Part shown: positions 15,099 to 22,807 of the stretch, one piece after another
Layout of the letters: each line of letters opens with the position of its first letter
Position numbering within the stretch: the first letter of the stretch is position 1
Origin: Candidatus Tritonobacter lacicola
GTDB taxonomy: Bacteria; Auribacterota; Tritonobacteria; Tritonobacterales; Tritonobacteraceae
Direction: 5' to 3'
Assembly (NCBI GenBank): GCA_030765135.1
Contig: JAVCDC010000018.1
Span: 1 to 32,668 of the forward strand
DNA length: 32,668 bases
Position numbers and translations under genes: made by a program
Notes under the pieces: generated by a model
Database searches by the model: none
What the model was told of the DNA's origin: nothing
What the model saw: the letters and a program-made list of their open reading frames with translations, nothing else

Positions 15099-16967
15099 TT
15101 GAACTCATTTAAAGTCACAATAAATCCCTTTAACAAGACCGTCGAGATAGCGGAAAACTCCTCCCTCTACGATGCCATCCATAAATCCGGAATCCCCATC
15201 CACGCGGATTGCGGAGGAGAGGGTAAGTGCGGAAAATGCAGGGTCATCGTTGATAAAGGAGATTACAGAAGTGAAAAAAACAGGCTGGTAACACCGGAAG
15301 ATTCGGCTCGAAACATCGTCCTGGCCTGCCGGACCTTTCCCGGTTCCGATATCACGATAACCATCCCCGATAAAACTCTTCTACCCTACGACTACATCGA
15401 GCCCCTGAGAAGCTGTCCTATAGCTATCAAGGCGGAGACCATCGACCCTCTCGTCAAAAGGTTCAGTCTCCGGCTCGAAGAACCTAGCCTCGACGACAAT
15501 ATAAGCGACCTCGAGAGGGTGAAGAGAGGCCTCAAAAAGGCGGGCGTATCCGGGGCCATCGGGTGCAGCCTCGCAACTATGAGAAAGCTGGCGCCGCTCC
15601 TGAGGGAAAACGGGTGGATGTGCGACATCTATCTTCTCTCCGCCGATAACAGTATCGTAGACGCCGGAAGGCCCTCCGGGGGATCGCGGAAACTTGGCAT
15701 CGCCATAGACATCGGAACAACGACCGTGGCAACCGAGTTCGTCGATCTCGAAAGCGGGAGGAGCATCGCCTCCCACTCCCTCTACAACCGGCAGATTTCC
15801 TGCGGCGCGGATATAATCCACAGGATCGTTTTCAGCCAGAAGGACGACGGGCTAGAAAAACTCCGCTCCCTCATCCTGGCGACAATCAACGAGACCGTGA
15901 AAAAAATCACCGGGGAGAGCGGTCGCCCGAGAGAGGATATAATATGTGCGGTTCTATCCGGGAACACCACGATGGAGCACCTCCTCCTTGCCATAGACCC
16001 AAAGTACATCAGGGAGGAGCCCTACATTCCCGCTGCCACCCGTTTTCCCATCCTTACGGCACAAGCCGTCGGTCTTGACATCCCGCCCCACTCACCCGTT
16101 ATGCTTACGCCGTCGGTAGGAAGCTACGTCGGAGGGGACATCACGAGCGGCGTGACGGCCTCCGGCATGAATAATTCGGATCAACTTACCCTTTTCATGG
16201 ACATCGGTACGAACGGCGAGATCGTCATCGGGAACAGTGAGTGGATGATCGCGTGCGCCTGCTCGGCCGGGCCGGCCTTCGAGGGAGGCGGTATCGGGGA
16301 CGGTATGACGGCCACATCCGGGGCCATCGAGTCGGTCAAGATATTCGACATGAATAGGCCGCCTGTTCTAACCGTCATCGGCGGCGGACAGCCGCGCGGC
16401 ATATGCGGGTCGGCGATGATCGACCTCATGAGCGAGCTGTACTACTGCGGTCTGATAAACCAGAAGGGCAAGTTCAATCCGGATATATCGAAGATGATAC
16501 GGAAGATTAAAAATACCTTGGGCTACATCGTCGCGCCAAAGGAAAGGACGGAACACGGGAAGGATATTGTCATAACCGAGATAGACATCGCCAATCTCAT
16601 CAGGGCCAAGGGGGCGATCTGGGCGGGAGTATCGACCCTCCTGAAAAAGCTGGAAATCCCCTTCGGCGACCTTCAGCGCGTCCTAATAGCCGGTGGATTA
16701 GGGAACTCCCTCGACATCGAGCGCTCCGTGTCGATAGGCCTCCTCCCGGACGTGGAGAGGGATAAGTTCTGCTACCTGGGCAACGCCTCCCTTTCGGGCG
16801 CGAGATTGGCACTCCTCTCGGAGAAAGCCCGCCGGGAGCTCGACGAGATAGCCTCGAAGATGACCTACGTGGATCTATCCACGACGCCCGGCTACATGGA
16901 CGAGTTCGTCGCCGCCCTCTTCATCCCCCATACCGACGCCTCCCTCTTCCCCTCCATGAGCTCATAA
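15099..16967 (+). CDS. acsV: Reductive activator of the corrinoid iron-sulfur protein (RACo)
   Basis: This 622-residue protein reactivates oxidised Co(II)-CFeSP using ATP. The N-terminal plant-type [2Fe-2S] domain has C38, C44 and C47 (CGGEGKCGKC) plus the later cysteine in LACRTF. A middle domain leads to the ASKHA ATPase core with LGIAIDIGTTTVATEF, LSGNTTMEHLL, MDIGTNGEIV and GGGQPRGICGSAM. It is a full-length member. The only start in frame with the family N-terminus is TTG at 15099, which lies inside a run of aactcatt repeats and has no visible Shine-Dalgarno sequence. Its last 134 bp are duplicated at 19938-20071. Placement after acsC fits its partner. Confidence 0.92.
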   Translation: MNSFKVTINPFNKTVEIAENSSLYDAIHKSGIPIHADCGGEGKCGKCRVIVDKGDYRSEKNRLVTPEDSARNIVLACRTFPGSDITITIPDKTLLPYDYIEPLRSCPIAIKAETIDPLVKRFSLRLEEPSLDDNISDLERVKRGLKKAGVSGAIGCSLATMRKLAPLLRENGWMCDIYLLSADNSIVDAGRPSGGSRKLGIAIDIGTTTVATEFVDLESGRSIASHSLYNRQISCGADIIHRIVFSQKDDGLEKLRSLILATINETVKKITGESGRPREDIICAVLSGNTTMEHLLLAIDPKYIREEPYIPAATRFPILTAQAVGLDIPPHSPVMLTPSVGSYVGGDITSGVTASGMNNSDQLTLFMDIGTNGEIVIGNSEWMIACACSAGPAFEGGGIGDGMTATSGAIESVKIFDMNRPPVLTVIGGGQPRGICGSAMIDLMSELYYCGLINQKGKFNPDISKMIRKIKNTLGYIVAPKERTEHGKDIVITEIDIANLIRAKGAIWAGVSTLLKKLEIPFGDLQRVLIAGGLGNSLDIERSVSIGLLPDVERDKFCYLGNASLSGARLALLSEKARRELDEIASKMTYVDLSTTPGYMDEFVAALFIPHTDASLFPSMSS

Positions 16968-17032
16968 TTATCCGAGAACCTTTTTACCCCGCAGATAGGC
17001 TGCAATCCTGCTCTTTTGCTACAAGTGCCAAC

Positions 17033-19624
17033 TCACTGCCAGCCATAACCCATTGCCGGTGTGTATGGATCGCTGCTGTCCTTAAGATACCCATCAGGAG
17101 CAGTCGCCCCTGAAGGCTGGAAGTTGACCCTGGCGGGAAAGGAAAGGGGCGTGCGGGTCGGTGTGGCTGTGCTCGTGGAGGTAATCGTGGGTGTAGCAGT
17201 CGGCAACGGCGTGTTTGTCGGTGTCGGCGAAGATGTGCTCGTTGCTGCCGGAGTAGGTGTTCCAGTCAGCGTGGGTGTTGCAGTAGGCGTAGCACTGATT
17301 GTAGGAGTAGGCACGTTGACGTAAATAGCGTACAACCGATTATCATACGAGCCAATATAGATCGTGCCGTCGCTGCCTATTGCCGGTGAGGACATGATAT
17401 CATCTGCGGTTACATAGCTCCAAGAGAGCGAGCCGTCCGAGTTGACGCTGTAAAGACGGTTATCCCACGAGCCCACGTAAACGGTGCCTCCTGAATCTAC
17501 AGCCGGCGAGGAAAAGAGGCGATAGCCCGCGACGTAGCTCCAAGAGAGTGCGCCGTCTGCTGTGAGACAGTAGAGGCGGTTGTCATACGAGCTCATGTAA
17601 ACCTTTCCGTCCGAACCTAATGCCGGCGATGAGCCGACTTCCAAGCCGGTCGTGTAGCTCCACACAAAGGAGCCATCGGAATTGAGGCAGAAGAGGAGGT
17701 TGTCACACGAGCCCATGTAGATCCTGCCCTCATCGCTCAGTGCCGGCGAGGAGCGGATGGCATTCCAGAAGGTGTTCGACTCGCCGGTAACATAGCTCCA
17801 GGACAGGGTGCCATCGGAGTCGAGGACGCGGAGGCGATTATCCCACGAGCCAAAGTAAACCCTGCCGCTTAAATCTATGGCAGGCGAGGAATAAACCCGA
17901 TTGCCGGTAGTATAGCTCCAGGACAGGGTGCCGCCTGCGTTAAGGCAGTAGAGGCGCTTATCCAGTGAGCCGAAGTAAACCTTGCCGCTTGAATCTATCG
18001 TCGGCGATGAGTAAACGAAATACCCGGTCTCGTAGGTCCAGGATAGGGAGCCGTCGGCATTGAGGCTGTAGAAACGGTTGTCACTTGACCCCGCATACAT
18101 AGTGCCGCCCGAGCCTATTGCCGGCGAGGAATTCACATCCCATCCAGTAACGTAGCTCCAGGACAGGGTGCCGTCGGCGCTAAAGCTGTAGATGCGGTCA
18201 TCCTGTGAGCCCACGTAAACAGTGCCGTCTGAACCTATGGCCGGCGAGGAATAGGAGATTCGGAACCCTGTTACATAGCTCCACTTCAGCCCCGGGGCAG
18301 GAGATCCTTTATAAGAGCTTTGCCCCGTATGTCGCACATCATGGCGAAACATCGGCCAGGGGCCGGGTGTGGGAGTGGGCCCCGTTGGTGTTTTGGTCGA
18401 TGTGGGCGTGATGGTCGGCGTGGCCGTGATGGTCGGCGTAAGCGTAATGGTGGGTGTGAGCGTTGGCGTGGGTGTCGGCCCGGTTGGCGTCGGAGTCGCC
18501 GTGGGATCATAAAATGCATAGATCCTATTGTCCCAGGACGCCACATAAAGCCGTCCGCCAGAGCCTATGGCGGGGGAGGAATCCACTGAGGCTGCTCCGG
18601 TTGTATAAGTCCACAAAAGAGAGCCTGTAGAAGTAAGCGCAAAGATATCATAGTCGTAAGATCCCACATAGACCCGTCCTTCAGAGTCAACGGCTGGGGA
18701 AGAAAACGTACCGGGTGGAATTAAATAGCTCCACAAGAGAGAACCTGTAGATGTAAAGGCGAAGATACTATCGTCCCAGGACCCCACATAGACTTGTCCG
18801 CTGGAGTCCACGGCGGGAGAGGATTCCACGCTGTATACAGTCCCGTAACTCCACGCGAAGGAGCCACTTGGCGTGAGAGCGTAGATGTGATTGTCACTAC
18901 ATCCTGTATAGATCTGCCCGTCAGGACCTATGGCGGGGGAAGACCACACATTACCTCCCGTTACATAGCTCCATACAAGGGAGCCTGTGGAAGTGAGTGC
19001 GTACACATTGTCGTCATCAGACCCCACATAGACCCGGCCGTCAGCGCCTATGGCAGGGGAAGAATACACATAGGATCCGGTTACATAGCTCCACGAGAGA
19101 GAGCCTGCAGAAGTATAGGAGTAGACCCTATAGTCCCAGGAGCCCATATAGACTCGTCCGTCAGAGCCTATAGCCGGAGAGGAATACAATCCGCCTGGGT
19201 TATGAGTACTCCATAAGAGAGATCCCGTGGAAGTAAGGGCGTAGAATCCTAAGCCATCAGTTCCTACATAGACCCGTCCGTCAGAGCCTATGGCGGGGGA
19301 AGACCACACCACTTCGCTTTTTAACCCGTAACTCCATAAGAGGGCACCAGCAGAAGTGAGAGCGTAGATGTTTTCATCATAAGACCCCACATAGACCCGC
19401 CCATCGGAGCCCACGACGGGGGAGGAATCCACATAGCTACCGGTCTCATAACTCCATAGCAGAGTCCCCGTCTGGGAGCCAGAATAAGAGCTCAGGCCCG
19501 TGTGGCGAGCGTCGCGCCGGAACATCGGCCAGGGTGTGTCGGCAAGCTGGGGCCACGCGGCGTTACATTCAAAAAAGAGAAACAATAAACCGCATAGCAC
19601 AGATACCGCAGTCTGTCTTCTCAT
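17033..19624 (-). CDS. Secreted double beta-propeller PQQ-repeat protein
   Basis: This 863-residue protein has a signal peptide (about residues 1-25, VLCGLLFLFFECNAAWPQ). Two propellers follow, each opened by a PWPMFR.D.RHTG.SSY.GS cap and built of eight blades of about 38 residues (SLxWSYxTGxxVxSSPAIGSDGRVYVGS.D). Pro/Thr linkers follow each propeller. The C-terminus (ARVNFQPSGATAPDGY, then GYGWQ) stops exactly at a motif shared with two other proteins here. A Shine-Dalgarno sequence (aggaga) precedes the ATG, and a strong promoter lies about 50 bp further up. Such propellers bind ligands or scaffold proteins at the cell surface; the tryptophan-docking pattern is seen, the ligand is unknown. 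Confidence 0.85.
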   Translation of the reverse strand: MRRQTAVSVLCGLLFLFFECNAAWPQLADTPWPMFRRDARHTGLSSYSGSQTGTLLWSYETGSYVDSSPVVGSDGRVYVGSYDENIYALTSAGALLWSYGLKSEVVWSSPAIGSDGRVYVGTDGLGFYALTSTGSLLWSTHNPGGLYSSPAIGSDGRVYMGSWDYRVYSYTSAGSLSWSYVTGSYVYSSPAIGADGRVYVGSDDDNVYALTSTGSLVWSYVTGGNVWSSPAIGPDGQIYTGCSDNHIYALTPSGSFAWSYGTVYSVESSPAVDSSGQVYVGSWDDSIFAFTSTGSLLWSYLIPPGTFSSPAVDSEGRVYVGSYDYDIFALTSTGSLLWTYTTGAASVDSSPAIGSGGRLYVASWDNRIYAFYDPTATPTPTGPTPTPTLTPTITLTPTITATPTITPTSTKTPTGPTPTPGPWPMFRHDVRHTGQSSYKGSPAPGLKWSYVTGFRISYSSPAIGSDGTVYVGSQDDRIYSFSADGTLSWSYVTGWDVNSSPAIGSGGTMYAGSSDNRFYSLNADGSLSWTYETGYFVYSSPTIDSSGKVYFGSLDKRLYCLNAGGTLSWSYTTGNRVYSSPAIDLSGRVYFGSWDNRLRVLDSDGTLSWSYVTGESNTFWNAIRSSPALSDEGRIYMGSCDNLLFCLNSDGSFVWSYTTGLEVGSSPALGSDGKVYMSSYDNRLYCLTADGALSWSYVAGYRLFSSPAVDSGGTVYVGSWDNRLYSVNSDGSLSWSYVTADDIMSSPAIGSDGTIYIGSYDNRLYAIYVNVPTPTISATPTATPTLTGTPTPAATSTSSPTPTNTPLPTATPTITSTSTATPTRTPLSFPARVNFQPSGATAPDGYLKDSSDPYTPAMGYGWQ

Positions 19625-19681
19625 GCTCTCTCCTGTATATAGATAAAGAGCACCACCTAATCAGCCTGAACTTCTGATAAT

Positions 19682-19710
19682 ATTATAACACAAAATAGGC
19701 AATATTTCAA
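19682..19710 (-). promoter_or_regulatory. Sigma70-type promoter of the double-propeller gene
   Basis: On the minus strand, TTGAAA (19710-19705) and TATAAT (19687-19682) are separated by exactly 17 bp. Transcription would begin near 19675, giving a leader of about 50 nt that ends in an aggaga ribosome site before the ATG at 19624. The surrounding 19625-19860 is AT-rich and holds no other feature I can support. Confidence 0.7.
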
Positions 19711-19864
19711 GCTAAGTAGGCAACAATATAGGGAACAATATATTTGCACGAAAAAAAACGAGGCTTCACTATCAAGCGTGATTATTTCAGGACCCTGAGG
19801 AATCAAGTATTCAGGAGATAAGTATCCTAATCGTTTTTGAGATAAAGGTCGTCTTCGGATTTTA

Positions 19865-20080
19865 TTGCATAAGAAAACGACGGATGAGGTGCACAACCTC
19901 TTCCACATAGCGCGGTTGGCCATTCTGTCGGAAACAACCCGCCGGGAGCTCGACGAGATAGCCTCGAAGATGACCTACGTGGATCTATCCACGACGCCCG
20001 GCTACATGGACAAGTTCGTCGCCGCACTCTTCATCCCCCATACCGACGCCTCCCTCTTCCCCTCCATGAGCCGGGCTTAG
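19865..20080 (+). pseudogene. Duplicated 3' end of the RACo gene
   Basis: Positions 19938-20071 match 16828-16961 of the activator gene at 132 of 134 positions with no gap. They encode the same RRELDEIASKMTYVDLST region through FPSMS. Just upstream (19911-19937) the reading frame still resembles RACo (ARLAILSE against ARLALLSE), but the DNA is clearly diverged. Before that the similarity ends. Only about 70 residues remain open, so this is a remnant. It lies on the far side of the double-propeller gene from the intact copy. Confidence 0.8.
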
Positions 20081-20187
20081 AAGTCCGGAAAGCCAACACG
20101 GTCCGTGTTCCTTATAAGCGCACCGGCAATATAAAGAGCCGAGATGGCGGGAGAGTCCGGGCCCGGTCTGGGAATTCCGAGCCGATA

Positions 20188-20682
20188 TCACGCTTTGAAT
20201 AGACAGGACCCTTTTTTTGAAAAGAGGGCGGCGGTGCCGAAGGAGATAACGAGCATGAGAATGGTCGATGGTTCCGGCACACCGTTGGAGCCGGACAGGT
20301 CGTGCCGCGTCTCGGGCGGAGGGGAAGCCGGGTCGGCCGTGAAATTCGTGTAGGCGTTAAGCTCCTGCGACCCGTCCCACACGAGGAAATATACCTCGAC
20401 CGATGCTGTGGTCAGGGCGTGTATGACCATATTGTACCAGAAGCCCCCGCTTACGGTGATGTAGCACAAGCCGACCATGCCGTCGTCGCTCACACGGAAG
20501 GCCGCAGCCTGGTCGGTCGGGTCAAGGCCCGTGAAACCCGAGATCTCGCCCCACACGGTGTGACCGTACGGGCCCGGCCACCATCCGGGAGGTGTCCAGT
20601 GCTGGCCGCTGGCGGGGGCGGACAACGAGAGAAACACCGCTGATGCGACAAACAAAGACGCTATTTTCGTTCTCGCCTTCAC
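20188..20682 (-). CDS. PEP-CTERM exported protein
   Basis: This 164-residue protein has an N-terminal signal (KIASLFVASAVFLSLSAPASGQ). A compact beta-rich domain follows (WGEISGFTGLDPTDQAAAF, GLCYITVSGGFWYNMV). The C-terminus is a canonical PEP-CTERM sorting signal: VPEPST at about 135-140, a hydrophobic stretch and a basic end (SKKG). Known family behaviour is cleavage and transfer by an exosortase in the outer envelope; no exosortase lies in this window. GTG at 20682 is the start, one base after the stop of the upstream TPR gene, so the two are co-transcribed and probably coupled. The tail after SKKG (SCLFKA) is slightly longer than usual. Confidence 0.85.
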   Translation of the reverse strand: MKARTKIASLFVASAVFLSLSAPASGQHWTPPGWWPGPYGHTVWGEISGFTGLDPTDQAAAFRVSDDGMVGLCYITVSGGFWYNMVIHALTTASVEVYFLVWDGSQELNAYTNFTADPASPPPETRHDLSGSNGVPEPSTILMLVISFGTAALFSKKGSCLFKA

Positions 20683-20683
20683 C

Positions 20684-22024
20684 TCAGAGTTTCATCCTCG
20701 ATAACATCCCGGACGCGCGCAGGTTCTCCAGGGCCGGGTCGCTCTTTATATGCTTTCTGTCGTTGAACCCCCTCTTCACGGACTCCGAGAGCCAGTTAAA
20801 TGACCCGTCTATATCTCCCCGCTTGCTGAATACGCACGCCAGGTTGTAGTAGTTGCCGGGGTCCCGTGGCGAAAGCTCCATCGCCTTCCTGAGCTGCTTC
20901 TCCGCCTCTTCGTCCAGCCCGAGACGCAAATAGGCGTTGCCGAGCCCGCCGTACGCCCTGGCATACTCCGGGTCAAGTGCCAGCGTCTCTTTGAAAACCC
21001 TCTCGGCCCCGCTGTAGTCTTCCTCCTTCAGTAATAAGCCGCCCAGATAATCCTTGAGAATAATGCTGCGGGGATATGCCTCGACGAGGCTACCGAACAT
21101 ATCGCGGACCCGGTCCACCTTGCCATCCATGAAGTACAGGTCGGCCAGGGCGACCTCGAACCCTTTCAGCTCCGGGTCGACACCGAGAGCTTCCCTTATC
21201 TCTCTCTCCGCTTTGCCATACTCACTGCGGTTAAAATAGACGATCCCCCGCCTGATTAAGGCCGGGATGAAGAACGGCTCTGCGGCAAGGGCGGCCTCGT
21301 ATTTAGCCAGCGCCTTCTCGTACTCCCCCATCCTCTCGTGTATGAACCCATCGCATAAAAGATCCTGTGCCTCGAAGGCACGCCTGAGATTCGCATGCTC
21401 CACCCGCCCGAGCCTGCTCTCGCGCAGCAGTCGCTTCTGCTGCTCCCTCTCTATTCCCAACAACTTTTCGTACTCCCGGACCGCGCTATTCCTATCGCCC
21501 CGGGATTCGTAGATGGCAGCCAGCATGATATGGGGCTTAACGTAGTCCCGCCCCAGCATTCCGGCACTTCTGTAATGCTTGATTGCCCGGGTGATGTCTC
21601 CTCCGGCCAGGTAGAGGTTTCCCAGGTTATAGTGGGATTTTTCGACATTGATCTCCGGCCTGATGGCCTTCCTGAAGCAATCGAGAGCAGCTTTACTATC
21701 CCCCCGTGAAGCGTGCAGGATGCCGAGATTGTTGAGGGCGTTGATGTTGCCGGGTTCCTGTTCGACGATCTTTTCGTAAGCGGCAGCAGCTTCTCGATAA
21801 TCGCCCTCCTTTGATCTTGCGAGTGCGGCGGAGAAGTAACCGGATGCCCGTGACTTCTGGCGGCGCTGTAATATGCGGTAGGTGATAACTGCAGCAAATA
21901 GCCCGATGGCAAGAACAGCAGAGACAAGAACCAGCACTTTGAAAAACCTGTCAAATCTTCGTGCCCGCCTCCCCCCGGACAGGTGCCTGGTTACTCCCTT
22001 ATTTCTATGTTTCCTTGTTTTCAT
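20684..22024 (-). CDS. Membrane-anchored TPR-repeat protein
   Basis: This 446-residue protein has a basic cytoplasmic N-terminus (MKTRKHRNKG...GGRRARR), one membrane span at about residues 29-51 (VLVLVSAVLAIGLFAAVITY) and then about ten tetratricopeptide repeats (for example ALNNLGILHASRGDSKAALDCF; SHYNLGNLYLAGGDITRAIKHY; AYGGLGNAYLRLGLDEEAEKQL). TPR proteins are often neighbours of PEP-CTERM/exosortase loci, where they may scaffold export or polymer assembly. It starts 10 bp after the upstream gene and ends 1 bp before the PEP-CTERM gene. The call as a TPR membrane protein is firm; the role is inferred from context. Confidence 0.85.
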   Translation of the reverse strand: MKTRKHRNKGVTRHLSGGRRARRFDRFFKVLVLVSAVLAIGLFAAVITYRILQRRQKSRASGYFSAALARSKEGDYREAAAAYEKIVEQEPGNINALNNLGILHASRGDSKAALDCFRKAIRPEINVEKSHYNLGNLYLAGGDITRAIKHYRSAGMLGRDYVKPHIMLAAIYESRGDRNSAVREYEKLLGIEREQQKRLLRESRLGRVEHANLRRAFEAQDLLCDGFIHERMGEYEKALAKYEAALAAEPFFIPALIRRGIVYFNRSEYGKAEREIREALGVDPELKGFEVALADLYFMDGKVDRVRDMFGSLVEAYPRSIILKDYLGGLLLKEEDYSGAERVFKETLALDPEYARAYGGLGNAYLRLGLDEEAEKQLRKAMELSPRDPGNYYNLACVFSKRGDIDGSFNWLSESVKRGFNDRKHIKSDPALENLRASGMLSRMKL

Positions 22025-22033
22025 ATTTCCGGA

Positions 22034-22747
22034 TCACCGCCATCCGTATCCGCTCCCCGAAGATGGTCGCCCGCTGTCTCCGAGATAGCCGTCCGGGCTC
22101 GGTGAATATCCCGGCCCGAAGTTGACCCGGACGGTACCCGGGTTGGACCCGGCATCAACCGGGCTGGTCCCCGTTCCATACTCAAGGATGTCAGCCCAGC
22201 CGTCGCCGTCCGCGTCCCCCCCCGGATCGTTCCACGAACCGGGGTCGAAACCGTTCGCCCTGTAGAACCACTCCCAGTAGCCGCACATACCGTCTCCATC
22301 GCTGTCGTACTCCTCTCCCGTGACGAGGTCAAGCTCGACGGTATCGAACTGGGACGTGGACCCCTCGACGGCATAATAACCGGTGATAACGTACTCTCTC
22401 TTCCCGGCCTTGCTCACAGTGCGGAAGTTGAGAACCTCTCCGTTCCCGGCGTGGACGGGCATGAAGCCGTATCTCCCCTCCTCCCTCACAGTGAACCGCC
22501 CCCGGCAGACGCCCGAACCGTCGAAAGCGCCGATCTCATCACCCGCTTCTGCCGCCAGGCCGTTTATGATAAAGCTAACGCTGTAGAGCATCCGCCCTTT
22601 TCCCGCAGTGCGCAGGGGACTGCCATAGTACGGGCCGGCCACGGCGATTCCGGAAAAAAGAATGACAAGAGCCAATGTGATTGACCATTGACGATTGTCG
22701 ATTGTCGATTGATAATTAAATTTCATTATCCGCTTTACTATTTTCAT
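22034..22747 (-). CDS. Secreted protein with TSP3-like calcium repeats and GYGW C-terminus
   Basis: About 237 residues from the ATG at 22747; a TTG at 22783 and an ATG at 22726 are alternatives. The hydrophobic signal segment (ITLALVILFSGIAVAG) is preceded by residues (STIDNRQWS) encoded by a dispersed caatcgacaatc repeat, so the true start is uncertain. Next come a beta-rich domain (AEAGDEIGAFDGSGVCRGRF), two acidic calcium-type loops (DSDGDGM; DPGGDADGDGWADILEYGTG) and a C-terminal motif (VRVNFGPGYSPSPDGY, then GYGWR) that ends at the stop. The beta domain is reminiscent of that in the PEP-CTERM protein downstream. Function is unknown; surface location is likely. Confidence 0.7.
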   Translation of the reverse strand: MKIVKRIMKFNYQSTIDNRQWSITLALVILFSGIAVAGPYYGSPLRTAGKGRMLYSVSFIINGLAAEAGDEIGAFDGSGVCRGRFTVREEGRYGFMPVHAGNGEVLNFRTVSKAGKREYVITGYYAVEGSTSQFDTVELDLVTGEEYDSDGDGMCGYWEWFYRANGFDPGSWNDPGGDADGDGWADILEYGTGTSPVDAGSNPGTVRVNFGPGYSPSPDGYLGDSGRPSSGSGYGWR

Positions 22748-22803
22748 TCCCGCACCGCTTATTTGCTCTTTTTCAATTGTCAATCTTCACTCGTCAATCG
22801 ACA
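22688..22803. repeat. ATTGACGATTGTCGATTG dispersed repeats
   Basis: Two blocks, attgacgattgtcgattg (from about 22688) and gtcaatcgacaatcgtc (to about 22803), are built from the same TCGACAATCGTCAA unit in opposite orientations. They fall at the 5' end of the TSP3-like gene, partly inside its frame. Confidence 0.6.
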
Positions 22804-22807
22804 ATCG

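Noticed and set aside
17061-19216. Plus-strand open frames rich in Val/Gly opposite the propeller gene
   Set aside because: They are antisense readings of Pro/Thr linkers and repeated blades; the minus strand has signal peptide, promoter and domain logic.
17340-19450. Regular repeats of about 114 bp that might suggest a CRISPR array or satellite
   Set aside because: Repeats are in frame, diverged, and encode beta-propeller blades; there are no constant short repeats with unique spacers.
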